Assembly: GCA_950097015.1 (NCBI GenBank) | Contig: CATNEN010000029.1 | Location: 1,928,001 to 1,992,000, forward strand | Source of the DNA: Macrostomum hystrix | Lineage: Eukaryota; Platyhelminthes; Macrostomidae | Direction of reading: 5' to 3' | DNA: 64,000 nucleotides | Shown here: positions 54,601 to 64,000 of the stretch, piece by piece | Position numbering within the stretch: the first letter of the stretch is position 1 | How the letters are laid out: each line of letters begins with the position of its first letter | Notes under the pieces: generated by a model | The model's input: the letters and a program-made list of their open reading frames with translations, nothing else | Database searches by the model: none | What the model was told of the DNA's origin: nothing | Position numbers and translations under genes: made by a program

Positions 54601-57600
54601 CAAAAACTCTAAGAAAAGCGGGGTTGGTGTTTAAAACTGTACAGGGAGGGAGAAAGAGGAAGAGAGAGGGAGAGGGAGAGGGAGAGGGAGAGAGGGAGAG
54701 AGGAAGAGAGAGGAAGAGAGAGAGAGGGAGAAAGAGGAAGAGAGAGGGAGAGAGGAAGAGAGAGGAAAAGAGAGAGGGAGAAAGAGGAAGAGAGAGGGAG
54801 AGGGAGAGAGAGAGGAAGAGGGAGGGAGAGGGAGAGCGGAAGAGAGAGGGAGAGAGAGGAAGAGGGAGGGAGAGGGAGAGGGAGAGCGGAAGAGAGAGGG
54901 AGAGAGAGGAAGAGAGAGGGAGAGGGAGAGCGGAAGAGAGAGGGAGAGAGAGGAAGAGGGAGGGAGAGGGAGAGGGAGAGCGGAAGAGAGAGGGAGAGGG
55001 AGAGAGAGAGGGAGAGAGAGGAAGAGAGAGGGAGAGGGAGAGCGGAAGAGAGAGGGAGAGAGAGGAAGACGGAGGGAGAGGGAGAGGGAGAGCGGAAGAG
55101 AGAGGGAGAGAGAGGAAGAGGGAGGGAGAGGGAGATAGGAAGAGAGAGGAAGAGGGAGGGAGAGGGAGATAGGAAGAGAGAGGAAGAGGGAGGGGGAGGG
55201 AGATAGGAAGAGAGAGGCAGAGGGAGGGAGAGGGAGAGGGAAAGCGGAAGAGAGCGGAAGAGAGAGGAAGAGAGAGAAAGAGAGAGGGAGAAAGAGAAAG
55301 AGAGAGGGAGAGGGAGAGAGGGAGAGAGAGGGAGAGAGAGGGAGAGAGAGGGAGAGAGAGTGAGAGAGGAAGGGAGAGGGAGAGAGAGCAGAGTACCAGT
55401 GAGGCGGTGAAGAAGAAGCGCACACAGAGTTTTATTAAAATGTGCCGATGTATCGAAAATGTTTTCAATTCCTTCGTCCGGGCAGAGGGAGAGAGGTAGC
55501 AAGGGGAGAGAGGGAGAGAGAGAGGGAGAGAGGAGACTGGAGAGAGGTGGAACAGAGTGTGGGTTGTAGAGTGTGGGAGCGTGGGATTGGAAAGAGAGCA
55601 GCAGAATATAGAATGCGAAAGCAAATACTAGCAAAGAAAGAGAGAAATGATAGTGCCAGAGAAACCACAGCTTCACTTCTCCCCCCTGGTCTCTATAATA
55701 AGGGGAGCCCCATCAAAACTGCATGACATAAAAATTGCTGATTAGAATCTCGTCTTCAATCTGTCTCTGTAGCCTCGATATAGCAGTCACATACAGAGCC
55801 AATTCGGTAATAATCTGATTCAACTGAAGCAGAGGCTTGTTTCCATAGGGGGAGCCAAGCCGTGTTTCGTGGACGCCCGTGTCGCCGCAAATTAAGTTTT
55901 AGATAGGCCATCCATTGCACAGCACAATGTGCCGTGTGGGGTCCAATTATTAGTGAGATTTACTGCGTGGCCTCATCTTTAAACTCTTGAATGTCTCCTT
56001 GGCTAGGGAGCCGGTGGGAGGCGCTACTGAATGCCACTCACAACTCTGAGAGATCCTTACTATTCATTCTTGAATCTTCTCTGAGTAACACTTTACACGG
56101 AGATTGAGAAGGCTTCTAGACAGTAATGCTGCTTGAGTCCATTACTCAAACGAAGCTTTAGAAAGCTAGCATAGTGCTAAACAGAGGCGGGACCACATGC
56201 GCTTACACAGGTAGACAGCCTGCGGTGTCATGCTGAGACTTATTAGAAGCCTACTACTTATACATAGTATTTTTATACTGAGAAGCCACACGTTCCATTA
56301 AGTTCAGCTTGGATGGAGTGAAATAGTAGCCTTATATGCAGTCTGTCTCCAGAGCATAAAAGTGAATGAAAACAAAACTAATAATGCAATTTGTCTAGTT
56401 TTTTTATTTCGCTGAGTATTTTGCCTATCTTGCTAGCTATTAAGAGGAGCGAAGTAAGTGAATGATTAATGGTTTCGCTTACGAAGATGGCTTGTGGGCG
56501 GAATGGGTAATGCGTTTTACCGTGCGAGTGGAACAGTAATAATAATATTTTCATCGGACTTGCCACTAGAATTTAGCTCTAAGTGGCAATATAAGCGGGG
56601 CTCTTAATGCTCATTGTATCACCAGAAATTTCTCGAGTCATAGTTGTACCACCTGACACCATCTAGAGTCATGTTTGTACCACCTGAAGCACATAGAGTC
56701 ACGTTAGTACCAGCTGACACATCTAGAGCCACGTTAGTACCACCTGACACATCTAGAGTCACGTTAGTACCACCTGACACATCTAGAGTCGTGCTTGTAC
56801 CACCTGACGCATCTAGAGTCACGTTAGTACCACCTGACACATCTAGAGTCATTTTAGTACCACCTGACACATCTAGAGTCATGTTTGTACCACCTGACAC
56901 ATCTAGAGTCATGTTTGTACCACCTGACACATCTAGAGTCATGTTAGTACCACCTGAAGCACCTAGAGTCATGTTTGTACCACCTGACACATCTAGAGTC
57001 ACGTTAGTACTACCTGAAGCACCTAGAGTCATGTTAGAACCACCTGACACATCTAGAGTCATGTTAGTACCACCTGACACATCTAGAGTCATGTTAGAAC
57101 CACCTGACACATCTAGAGTCATTCAACGCCTCACCTTTACAATGCCTTCAGCGCCGTCCAGAGCCTGCAGGAAGACCAGTTCACGCAGGAATTTGGCAGC
57201 CAGCTGGCGGTAGCAGCCGGCCGTGTCGCCAAGACGACTGCGGAGGCAGTCCAGCATGTCGCGACCTCCGCGATGCGGCCGCTTCAAAGCCACCGTCTCG
57301 CCAGTGTCGGCGTCAGCGGCTAGTTGAGTCGCCTTGCTCCAGCCGGCGCCGAGAGGCCGCAGCGAGCGGTAGCGCCGGCGACAGTTCGATTCTAGCAGCC
57401 GACGTTCGAGCTGACGGCGTTGCGCTTCGTTGCTGACAATGTCCAACAGCGCAGCCGCATATAGCTCAGACAGGCTTGTCGCCAAATCCATTCTCGGCTC
57501 AGCTGGGTCGTGAGGTGGCGTCAAGGACGACGAGGCGAACCCCAGCGACCGTGTCGCCTCTTCGCCCGCGAATTGATGACAAAGCAGCAGGCCCAGCAGG

Positions 57601-57692
57601 CCCAGCAGGCTCACAATGATCAACAGGAGGCTAGTGATGACCGCGACAGCTAGAGCCTGCACCGCAGGACGACGCGACTGCACCTCGCCCAT
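48659..57692 (-). CDS. PKDCC: PKDCC/VLK-type secretory-pathway protein kinase
   Basis: Six exons join in phase to 464 residues: 57692-57135, 51710-51603, 51484-51273, 50431-50190, 49571-49377 and 48738-48659. Human PKDCC (VLK), 493 residues, is a tyrosine kinase that phosphorylates secretory and extracellular proteins. Residues 14-38 form one hydrophobic segment (signal anchor or signal peptide). The kinase domain starts near 108: glycine loop PLGAGWSK, TVALK lysine 137, helix-C FLREL (E171), LRDFRRGQF in place of HRD (D246) and LIDLDDLD in place of DFG (D264). These forms, RCRQWACPGHND and the C-terminal cysteine module (YPCSYTVRGAQC, AYSLAEARMLC, GCQGFVVTPERSW) match VLK. The last exon encodes ILKSAADKVVPSP ... 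LYLRK, matching VLK's VVPDPNKTTYVK end. Intron 1 is 5.4 kb and mostly repeats. A CCCAG acceptor ends 5 nt before the ATG. The last exon (27 codons) is the least certain part. Confidence 0.9.
48820..48880 (-). repeat. tRNA-like remnant in PKDCC intron 5
   Basis: Minus strand: TAGCTAAGCGGTTAGAGC (A-box-like), then TTCGGACTTCTAAACGAG (anticodon-arm-like) and a GGAGTTCG tail. The stems do not close. A similar sequence lies at 10985-11065. Confidence 0.3.
49590..49642 (-). repeat. Degenerate 30-bp family unit, PKDCC intron 4
   Basis: Minus strand AATCTGGGAGTCGCTGATTG plus GTTCG differs from the satellite at 45860-47070 by about two bases. It is separated from the rest of the intronic array by the SINE-A at 49643-49975. 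Confidence 0.75.
49643..49975 (+). mobile_element. SINE-A, near full length, PKDCC intron 4
   Basis: Plus-strand copy: GGGTGAGTTGTAGAGCGG head, TTTGCCTCTCGCATGAC, B-box-like AACTCGATTCCGCAGCGAGG, ATTTGGGGCGCAGCAG, CAAGGCATAGTGAGAGTG, GAAAGTCAGGACAGAT, GAGTCAGCGAAATGGGC, TCTATTGTCACCAAATG and a GTGCCCACAGCC end. It splits the degenerate 30-bp array. Confidence 0.85.
49985..50210 (-). repeat. Degenerate 30-bp array across exon 4 donor
   Basis: Six or seven decayed units with GATTGGTCAGAGAAT-, GATTGGTTAAAGCGAATT- and GATTGGTCGGAGAAAATT-type cores on the minus strand. The last unit, CACTGATTGGTCAAGA followed by AAGTGAGTCAC, contains the final codons of PKDCC exon 4 and its GTGAGT donor. Confidence 0.75.
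50570..51262. repeat. 20-bp minisatellite in PKDCC intron 3
   Basis: About 34 units of GACTGAGAGTGAAAGGCATA, with 19- and 21-base variants. In gene orientation the first degenerate unit (GCCTTCACACTCAGTC) starts about five bases after the exon 3 donor, so the array abuts the 5' splice site. Confidence 0.95.
51738..52202. repeat. (CATT)n microsatellite in PKDCC intron 1
   Basis: About 115 tetranucleotide units, mainly ATTC, with TTTA, TTAA and CCAT interruptions that recur as blocks (ATCCATTTATTCATTCATTT at about 51840, 51980 and 52070). It begins about 30 nt upstream of the acceptor of exon 2 in gene orientation. Confidence 0.95.
52245..52665 (-). mobile_element. candidate SINE-C in PKDCC intron 1
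   Basis: On the minus strand a consensus B box, GGTTCGAATCC, follows GTGAGACCCTCTCACAGAAT. A body with no simple repeats follows, including CATATATAGGGAAATTAATT and CCAACCGCGGGTCCACATTG. The A box is unclear and this is the only copy here, so family status is unproven. Confidence 0.4.
52666..54160. other. PKDCC intron 1, no exon seen
   Basis: Unique-looking intronic sequence. The kinase reads continuously from exon 1 (GAEGIVK) into exon 2 (LKAWCLSQQDF) against VLK, so no exon is missing here. Confidence 0.55.
54437..54470 (-). ncRNA. Hammerhead ribozyme-like sequence
   Basis: The minus strand has a type I minimal hammerhead order. Stem I is TGCC paired with GGCA, the core is CTGACGA (CUGANGA), stem II is GAATT-TT-AATTC, then GAAA, then ATAT as a two-base-pair palindromic stem III, then C as the cleavage base. 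A lone A precedes stem II, as in the CUGAAGAAGGC...GCCGAAACGUC motif of Penelope-like elements and retrozymes, whose ACGUC corresponds to AUAUC here. It lies in sense orientation in PKDCC intron 1. Stem III is so short that activity probably needs a dimer. Confidence 0.55.
55444..55483 (-). ncRNA. Degenerate hammerhead-related copy
   Basis: The minus strand GCCCGGACGAAGGAATTG ... TTTTCGATACATCGGC has the same layout, but CTGACGA is CGGACGA and GAAA is GATA; both are core changes expected to abolish cleavage. The same upstream GCGGTGAAGAAGAAGCGCAC-like flank marks the partial copy at 54226-54300. Confidence 0.45.
55531..56639. other. PKDCC intron 1, no exon seen
   Basis: No coding exon, RNA or array recognised between the purine tract and the 30-bp repeat next to exon 1. 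Confidence 0.5.
56640..57125. repeat. 30-bp minisatellite at PKDCC exon 1 donor
   Basis: Sixteen units contain ACATCTAGAGTCATGTTAGT plus ACCACCTGAC, with ACG/ATG and GAAGC variants. In gene orientation the array starts about 14 nt after the exon 1 donor. It is open on both strands (PPDTSRVMLV on plus, MTLDVSGGTN on minus) because of its length. It is unrelated to the 30-bp satellite at 45860. Confidence 0.95.
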
Positions 57693-57789
57693 TGCTTCTG
57701 GGATGGTGGGAGAATGGGCGCGTGATTAAAAGCCAAGCTGAAAAACTATCCCCAATCTTTACTCGTAACCCTCACGCCTTTTAGCACCA

Positions 57790-58040
57790 CCTTCCGTGTC
57801 TTATCTGTCTTCCTCTGTCTCACCTGTCTTTCTCTGTCTCACCTGTCTTTCTCTGTCTTACCTGTCTTCCTCTGTCTCACCTGTCTTTCTCTGTCTCACC
57901 TGTCTTTCTCTGTCTCGCCTGTCTTTCTCTGTCTCACCTGTCTCATCTGTCTCATCTGTCTCATCTGTCTCATCCGTCTCCCTCTGTCTCATCTGTCTCA
58001 TCCGTCTCCCTCTGTCTAATCTTTCTCATCCGTATCCCTC
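57790..58040. repeat. CTGTCT-rich minisatellite
   Basis: Units of about 20 bp (CCTGTCTTTCTCTGTCTCAC) pass into 10-bp units (ATCTGTCTCA). It starts about 100 bp upstream of the PKDCC ATG, so it may lie in the promoter or outron. Confidence 0.9.
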
Positions 58041-60485
58041 TGATGAATGGGCTTCCTAATATATAAAAGAATGTTTAACAATGCAGGATTTGACACTTCA
58101 GTCGGACCTTGTGGCCTCCTTTTGCATATTCAGCTGTTGGGTGTCATTTTTCATTAGATGTTACTGATCTTTCAACTTTGCTAATCAACGGACACCAGTC
58201 ATCGGCCATATTCTCTTCCCATTGATCCAATGTGGCCCTCAGCCAAGCGACACAGAAAAAAACGCATAAGGCGACCGATTGATTCAGGTAAGTAAGCGGT
58301 CGAGTCGGTGACCCTGTCTGTCAACTGCAATAACAGTTAGGACCATCCACTGCCCTCCCCTATGCTGGAACAGGGTGGTGATAGAACAGTGCAGATGCCA
58401 ATGCTTGTTAGTTAGAACTGAAAATAAGTTACCAAAAACTAAAGCCAAGAACACCAAGAGAGAGAGAATGTTCGGATTTCGCCCAGCAACAGAATCTATA
58501 GTCTATATTCTAGCTGCAGTTGCATGCAGTTTGCAATCAACGCCCAGAGCCTTGGAAATCCGAGAAATGGGAGAGATAATCGATATGGGATATTTTAACC
58601 AAAATTACAAAAACAGTATCGTGAGCAGAGCAACCCGGAGTACTTTTAGTGCAGTGTAAAAACTGTTGTAGTTTATTGAGTAAAAGGCTTGCCCAATGAT
58701 GCCCAACGAACTGTTGTTTGCTGTTGTTTTGCTTCTTAATTTTGAGATCACATGAAATTTTTTAGGCAGCGCCTGAATGCTAACAGCGTTGAGTGGTGAC
58801 TGAGTGATTGATTGACAGACTAGACGATGGTGTCCTGTGGTTGAGCTGCGCCTAGTATTTTGGCTTGATCAATGAAATTGGAGAAATTCGCGTCAGGGTG
58901 TCCATAGGTTGACCTATTTCCACCTGTTGTAACCCTTGAATGTCCAGCAAATCCGTCTAGATAAAGGTAGGTGACAACCGAAGACGGAGATGATGCAGGC
59001 ACATTCGGGTGACATGCTGATAAATTTTGAAGGCCTGACAAGGCCGCACTGAGATGCAGTGCTAATGCATATGTGTGTATGGAATACACTATAGCGCTTA
59101 TGGGAAAATTCACACCTTCGGCCACAAACATTGAGTATCTCAAATCTCTGAGGAGCTGGCGAGACTATTGTTGTTTTTGTGGTGCAGCACATTTTAAGTA
59201 CTTGTTTCAGGCTGGATTTTTTTAAAACAATGCTCACCTGCAGCAGATCGCATCATTGCCTTCTTACTTCTACCGTGCAGATTGTAACAATCTTTCTAGC
59301 TTTATATCGGGCCTCTTTAATACTTTGTATCGGGTCTTCTGTTTTTTACAAGTTGAGCCGCTAAGAAAAGAAGACGCTAATGAGGATTTTTGGGGACTTT
59401 TGTGTTCTATTGATTCTCGATTTCAAGTAGGCCTCAGATCTATTAAAGAAACGGGCGCTGAGCAGTTTCACGGGGCAATGCGGCTCTCCCTGGCTCAGTT
59501 TATCTATGTTTTTTTCTTTCTCGATGAGTATGTGTTGAGCTGGGAACAGCCGTTACAAATAGCTTGGAGGGAGATAAAGGATGGGATCGGGCGGAGATGT
59601 GAAGGAAATTGAGGCGTTGGGGCGTTTATAAATCCAACGCTGGCCTCCCAATTAACACTGGCTAGAGCTGTCACTCTTCCCTCTCCGCCTACCAAAGCTT
59701 CTACGCTAATGATGCGGTTGATGGTCACGTGACCTCATTGGTCGACACCGCGCCAGCCAATCCGACACTGCGGGTGTTTAGTAATGGCACTGAAACTCAT
59801 GCAGGCAATACAGAGAAAAAACTGTAGGCAAAAACCACACCAGCTCCACCACATTACAATGCGTGAGGATTTCATGAGCACTGCTGAGGCTGCAGCGTGG
59901 GTGATGGAGTGAAACTGAAAGCCCCTACGCCTTCCGGATCTTCCGTTTTTTGTAACGAAAAAAAGTAGATTCCACAACCATGGGCTGAAGGGAGAGTAAT
60001 GTTGAAAGTTTTTTTCTTAGAAAGGCCCAGTTAAGGCTTCTCTCTTAGCTTCTTTCTCATTCTCTTCGATAGCCTGCTAGTTTACAGATATTGTTGGCAA
60101 AGCTTTCAACACTGCGCCGCAGCTGGCAAGGTAGCAAGAAGGCTGCGTGCCACCGCAGCCTCACAAAATGGAGAAGGGAAGGAAGGAGTGGGTGGAGGGG
60201 AAGGAAGAGACGCGAAGAATGAATGGATGAGTTTGGGCAGCGACATTTGGCATGTGTGTGTCGCATCGTTTTTGTCTAGCTTAGGGCCTCCTACATCGCC
60301 CCCTGTGCGACATTGTTCCTGCTCCCATTATGCACCTGCTGGCCTGAGGCTCACCAATCAATATTCTGGGCTAAACTGTGCCTTCCGTTTGCTCACTCTC
60401 TCTCTATCCGTGTGCTGATTCTGTAACTTGCTTTGAGTCTCATCCAGCACTCTCTGCATTTCCTATTGCCATCATTTTACCCTCT
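58041..60485. other. intergenic upstream of PKDCC
   Basis: No supported gene. A minus frame at 58820-59143 ends in a non-repetitive segment (YLYLDGFAGHSRVTTGG...) that I do not recognise and that shows no clear splice partners. Confidence 0.45.
59724..59761. promoter_or_regulatory. candidate promoter: E-box and CCAAT pair
   Basis: The palindrome GTCACGTGAC (59724-59733) is followed by an inverted CCAAT box (ATTGG, 59737-59741) and a forward CCAAT (59757-59761) in a locally GC-richer stretch. It lies 2 kb upstream of PKDCC and could serve either direction. Motif evidence only. Confidence 0.3.
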
Positions 60486-60835
60486 ATGACTATCATATAA
60501 CTCACCCTCTTCATCTCACCCTCTTCATCTCACCCTCTTCATCTCACCCTCTTCATCTCACCCTCTTCATCTCACCCTCTTCATCTCACCCTCTTCATCT
60601 CACCCTCTTCATCTCACCCTCTTCATCTCACCCTCTTCATCTCACCCTCTTCATCTCACCCTCTTTATCTCACCCTCTTCATCTCACCCTCTTCATCTCA
60701 CCCTCTTCATCTCACCCTCTTCATCTCACCCTCTTCATCTCACCCTCTTCATCTCACCCTCTTCATCTCACCCTCTTCATCTCACCCTCTTCCCCTGACT
60801 CTCCTACTCTCTTCATCTCACCCTCAGCATCTCAA
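60486..60835. repeat. 14-bp minisatellite, about 22 copies
   Basis: Nearly perfect TTCATCTCACCCTC units, with edge variants TTTATC, TTCCCC and CAGCAT. The low divergence suggests recent expansion. Confidence 0.97.
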
Positions 60836-61588
60836 CAGGATCTGCTACTTTGTAATCTAATCTAATCTGATAGAGATCAAACCAGGAAATTAATTCGTGC
60901 CAAGAACCGAAGTCATTTGTTGCGTGCAGCACTTTGCAATGCTCATTAACTTAACAGATATTGTGGGTAAGCTGTTGACGTACTATATTTAAATCATAAA
61001 GCTGCATTTCAGTAAAACAAAAATGGTGCCCACCGCAGTAGAACCAACCAGCAATAATTAAAGCAGCAGAAGTTACTCGAAATAATTGCAGGTGGTCCAT
61101 TATTAATAAATACGAGCTAGCTGTATAGAGCATGCTGTGGCACCCTCACATAGTTAAAATCGGTGAAAGCTAGCGCGCTGGGGTGTCTCCTAAAACACCG
61201 TCCCCTATTTCTCAATTGCAGTCTTCAACTGCCTGCAACGCAATCATTTGTGCAGGTGAACTAATATACTTCATACCTCGCAGCTTTTACTATAACTTCA
61301 CTCTACAAGCAATAATAGCAGAAAATGCAACAAACTTCTGACTATGCTGCTGATTTTGTGGACCATTGGTGGGGGCCGTGAACCTCGCGACGACGCCGCA
61401 GGGGGTCGCACTGCGATAGCGACACTGCATGTGGCGTGAAGAATTAAGGCCATGCAGGGAATTATAGAAGGATAGGTTGGAGCCTTGTCCGCCGCTCTGG
61501 CCCACATTGCATGGCCATTGGGGTGGGCGCTAGGCAGCTGCTGTCAGTCAGACCTGTCCGTCATTTAGAGGGGCAGGGCTTCTCTAGA

Positions 61589-61620
<32 letters not shown>

Positions 61621-64000
61621 TATAGAGGGGCCTCTCTAAATACGCGCACACTTCTCACATTGCTGCAGTGTGTAGCAAGACAATTTGTAGTATATAGAGG
61701 ATCTAGACAGACAGACAGGCAGACAGACAGTCGGATATGCAGACAGTGGGCTAGACGAATGGACAGAAATTAAGAAGAGACAGTGGTTAGTAATAGCAAA
61801 AGGCAACCAGTTTTTACCTCGCTAAAGCCACTCCATAGCGACCTTGCATCCGCGCAGACCGGCTATGAGCTGCCTGATTGACAAAGGAAATATAATCTCG
61901 ATGATACTATCCTGTAAAGTTAAAACAACTTGCGTTAACTGTTGGTTGCTAAGGCTTGCCGTTCTCTGTCACCTTTTGTCATTAAGTAGTTTGGCTTGTC
62001 TTCTGCAGTTAGAAACGAGAAATTGGGATTAAAAGCCTACGTCGTTTTCAACTTCTTACAAAATGCCCCTGCAGTTCAATAAACAAATTCACCGATGATT
62101 TTTGCCTTGATTCCAATAACGCTGTATTTTGGGTCCCCAAATAAGTAGAAAATAATGGAATCCTATAGCGGCAGCTTATTATGAAGGCCAAGTATGAAAT
62201 GCTTCTCTTCTGGATGTTGTTCGATAAATGCAAACTGTCCAACTCGGAGCGGGTGAGAGTACTGTCAGTATTTTGGCTGACTTGTATTTTTACTGTCTAA
62301 CAGCTCCTGATGTTCACCGTTACAAAAGGTTGCTGCGGTCCCAAGGATCCAGGTTCCATGAGATGAAGCTCAAAAGCAACCCTAGGCCTCGGCGTCAAGA
62401 TCTATGCTTCTATGCTCTAAAATTCTGGGCAGCAAAGCCTGAGCTTCTACGCCGATACATGACTCCAAGTAGTGAGCAGTGATTTTTGGCTAAAAGCTTA
62501 ATATGCGTAAAGATTTCCTCTATTGCTTGTTCCTCTATTCCTCCATGGATAAATTAAATTCTATTATATTATCAATTTTTTAACATTTCTGATGCTTCTA
62601 ATTCATTCTTTAATTAAGACGATTCTAATTAATCGTACTATTCGCGGATATACCCCTTAGCAGTCTTTGACCTGATTTTTCAGCTATATTACCGAGCGTT
62701 AATTGCTATAGATCCCTGATACTGGTTCCCGGGCAGGTGGTCCCAATTATTTATGCCAAACTGAGTGTAAGAGAGAGAAAAACGCAGTACGGTAATGCGA
62801 CCAGTATGGCAGTCCGACACCCAGCAAACATGTCCATCAGAAATCGCGCCAACGATACTTTCATTGCCTTGAAATTTTCTTTCTCTCTGAATAAGTTTTT
62901 ATTATCGACAAAATACCAAACTGTTTATTGCACGCTAAATATAAAACAAAGCAGTGTTGTTGTTAGAAAAAAATCGTTTAGTATTGAGTTCTCTCATAAA
63001 AAAATGCCCATGTTATTAGAAATAAAGAGCGAGCCTGAATACATCGTCACGTCATGAATACCGGCCTAATAAATCAATTTATATATCGTCAACATGTATG
63101 ATGAAACTAATTATAAAGGATCTTTCTAGTTTAAATTATAAAATTAATGAGTTTAGACTATTTTATTTAATTCGTAGCAAATTATGTATAAAGAAGACAA
63201 GTTTAATACTTTACGCTCAAGAGACACATTTTTGCTGATACCTGCTTATTCGATCAATTGTCGAGACAAGTCAAGATGTCAACATCACGGAGGGCAGTGA
63301 GGCGCATGCACAGCTGGCACAGAGTGCTGGTCTGACAAGTAAGATAAATTGTGGGTCTTATTAATAAATATTAATATTTACATTTGCTTTTATGCTACTT
63401 CTTCAGTAGTTGTCATGCTTTAGCTCAGTATCGAGAATCTGAGAAGTCCTAGACTTAGTTAGAATTTATAACAAAACAAATTATAGGTATTAAAAATTAT
63501 CAATACTTTCTAGAGTAGACGCTAACAGCTCTAAACACGTTATTTTTTTAACGCTGATTAGTAGCACTAAAAATGCATGATGTAAAATAAATTAGTTTCA
63601 AACTAAAATTTAAAGTTCAAATTTCCAACTAATGAACGGCGGTCGGCGGACCATGTTCATCATACGGAGCTTATAAAGCATTTTTGCTAAAAGCGCGCTA
63701 AGGCGCTGTCAGGATTTAGACATAATTTTTTATGTGAAGTAAGGGATCTAATTCATTTATTTTTATTTTACATTTTATACTATTGTAGAGCAAAGAATTC
63801 AAAATATGTAATCGTATGAGTCGTAGACCTAATCCCAGTCTTTTCTGGCCGAATGAAACACCACATAGCTCCACTGCCTTGATAAAATCTGGTTGATGCT
63901 CCTTGGCTTTGTAGCAGCATAGCTAGAAACAAAGGTAGGCCTAGTATATTGTAGTATAGGGGCAGTTGATTGGGAGCATCTATATCTGATATCTGTATCA
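60836..64000. other. intergenic, no gene seen
   Basis: Contains a CAG-rich microsatellite at 61589-61622 and a CAGA-rich run at about 61707-61730. The frames at 62228-62482 and 62737-63057 lack recognisable domains and splice support. A gene continuing past the window edge cannot be excluded. Confidence 0.5.

Larger units (their letters stand above)
54165..55530. repeat. Purine-only GA-rich array in PKDCC intron 1
   Basis: More than 1 kb of GAGAGG, GGGAGA and GGAAGA units on the plus strand, in higher-order blocks such as GGAAGAGAGAGGGAGAGGGA with GAGCGGAAGAGAG markers. The transcribed PKDCC sense strand is therefore a kilobase of pyrimidines. Mirror symmetry could support triplex (H-DNA). 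Three hammerhead-related sequences interrupt it. Confidence 0.95.

Noticed and set aside
54590-55676. Ser/Leu/Pro-rich minus ORFs of about 350 codons
   Set aside because: Translation of the purine-only simple repeat inside PKDCC intron 1.
49377-57692. Receptor tyrosine kinase or DIPK/FAM69 kinase
   Set aside because: Segment order, the cysteine module and the C-terminal VVP...LYLRK exon match PKDCC/VLK; there is one N-terminal hydrophobic segment and no extracellular receptor domains.
58820-59143. Minus ORF with a non-repetitive C-terminal segment
   Set aside because: No recognised domain, no splice partners and no strong coding bias, so it was not annotated as a gene.
62228-63057. Two plus ORFs of 84 and 106 codons
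   Set aside because: AT-rich codon use unlike the confirmed genes and no family resemblance; probably chance frames.

Overview
The window is metazoan nuclear DNA. Five spliced genes and one intronless histone gene sit in AT-rich, repeat-laden DNA, and more than a fifth of the window is tandem repeat. Coding exons are GC-rich and use GT-AG introns. I rebuilt each spliced gene by joining exons at splice sites, and in all five every exon phase closes. Every spliced gene has a 3'-splice-like AG a few bases upstream of its ATG, which suggests spliced-leader trans-splicing. With compact genes, tRNA-derived SINEs and many minisatellites, this points to an invertebrate, perhaps a flatworm-like spiralian. 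That placement is inference and low in confidence.

Layout. 0-6.7 kb: intergenic DNA with two minisatellites, and an H2A gene with a C-terminal SQEF motif and a canonical histone 3' stem-loop (minus strand). A divergent promoter and a second, orphan histone stem-loop lie beside it. 6.7-11.5 kb: a seven-exon coiled-coil gene that I assign to CEP128 (minus). 14.3-16.1 kb: a three-exon branched-chain aminotransferase (minus). 18.9-23.5 kb: two abutting satellites, the second with a 1,349-bp higher-order repeat. 24.6-25.0 kb: a MITE. 26.4-32.9 kb: an eight-exon SEC31 (plus). 35.5-39.7 kb: a four-exon PI4KB (plus). 40.2-48.0 kb: four further tandem arrays. 48.7-57.7 kb: a six-exon PKDCC/VLK-type secreted kinase (minus) whose introns are mostly repeats. 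57.8-64 kb: two pyrimidine-rich arrays and no gene that I can support.

Function. SEC31 (COPII outer coat), PI4KB (Golgi PI4P synthesis) and PKDCC/VLK (a kinase that works in the secretory pathway) share the ER-Golgi theme. The spacing shows no operon, so the clustering may be chance. CEP128 is centriolar, BCAT is probably mitochondrial, and the histone is chromatin.

Most notable: (1) a hammerhead-ribozyme-like sequence of the Penelope/retrozyme minimal type, in sense orientation inside PKDCC intron 1, with two degenerate relatives; (2) an orphan histone stem-loop opposite H2A, where a divergent H2B would be expected; (3) minisatellites that start at or within the 5' splice sites of PKDCC; (4) two or three tRNA-derived SINE families, several copies intronic.
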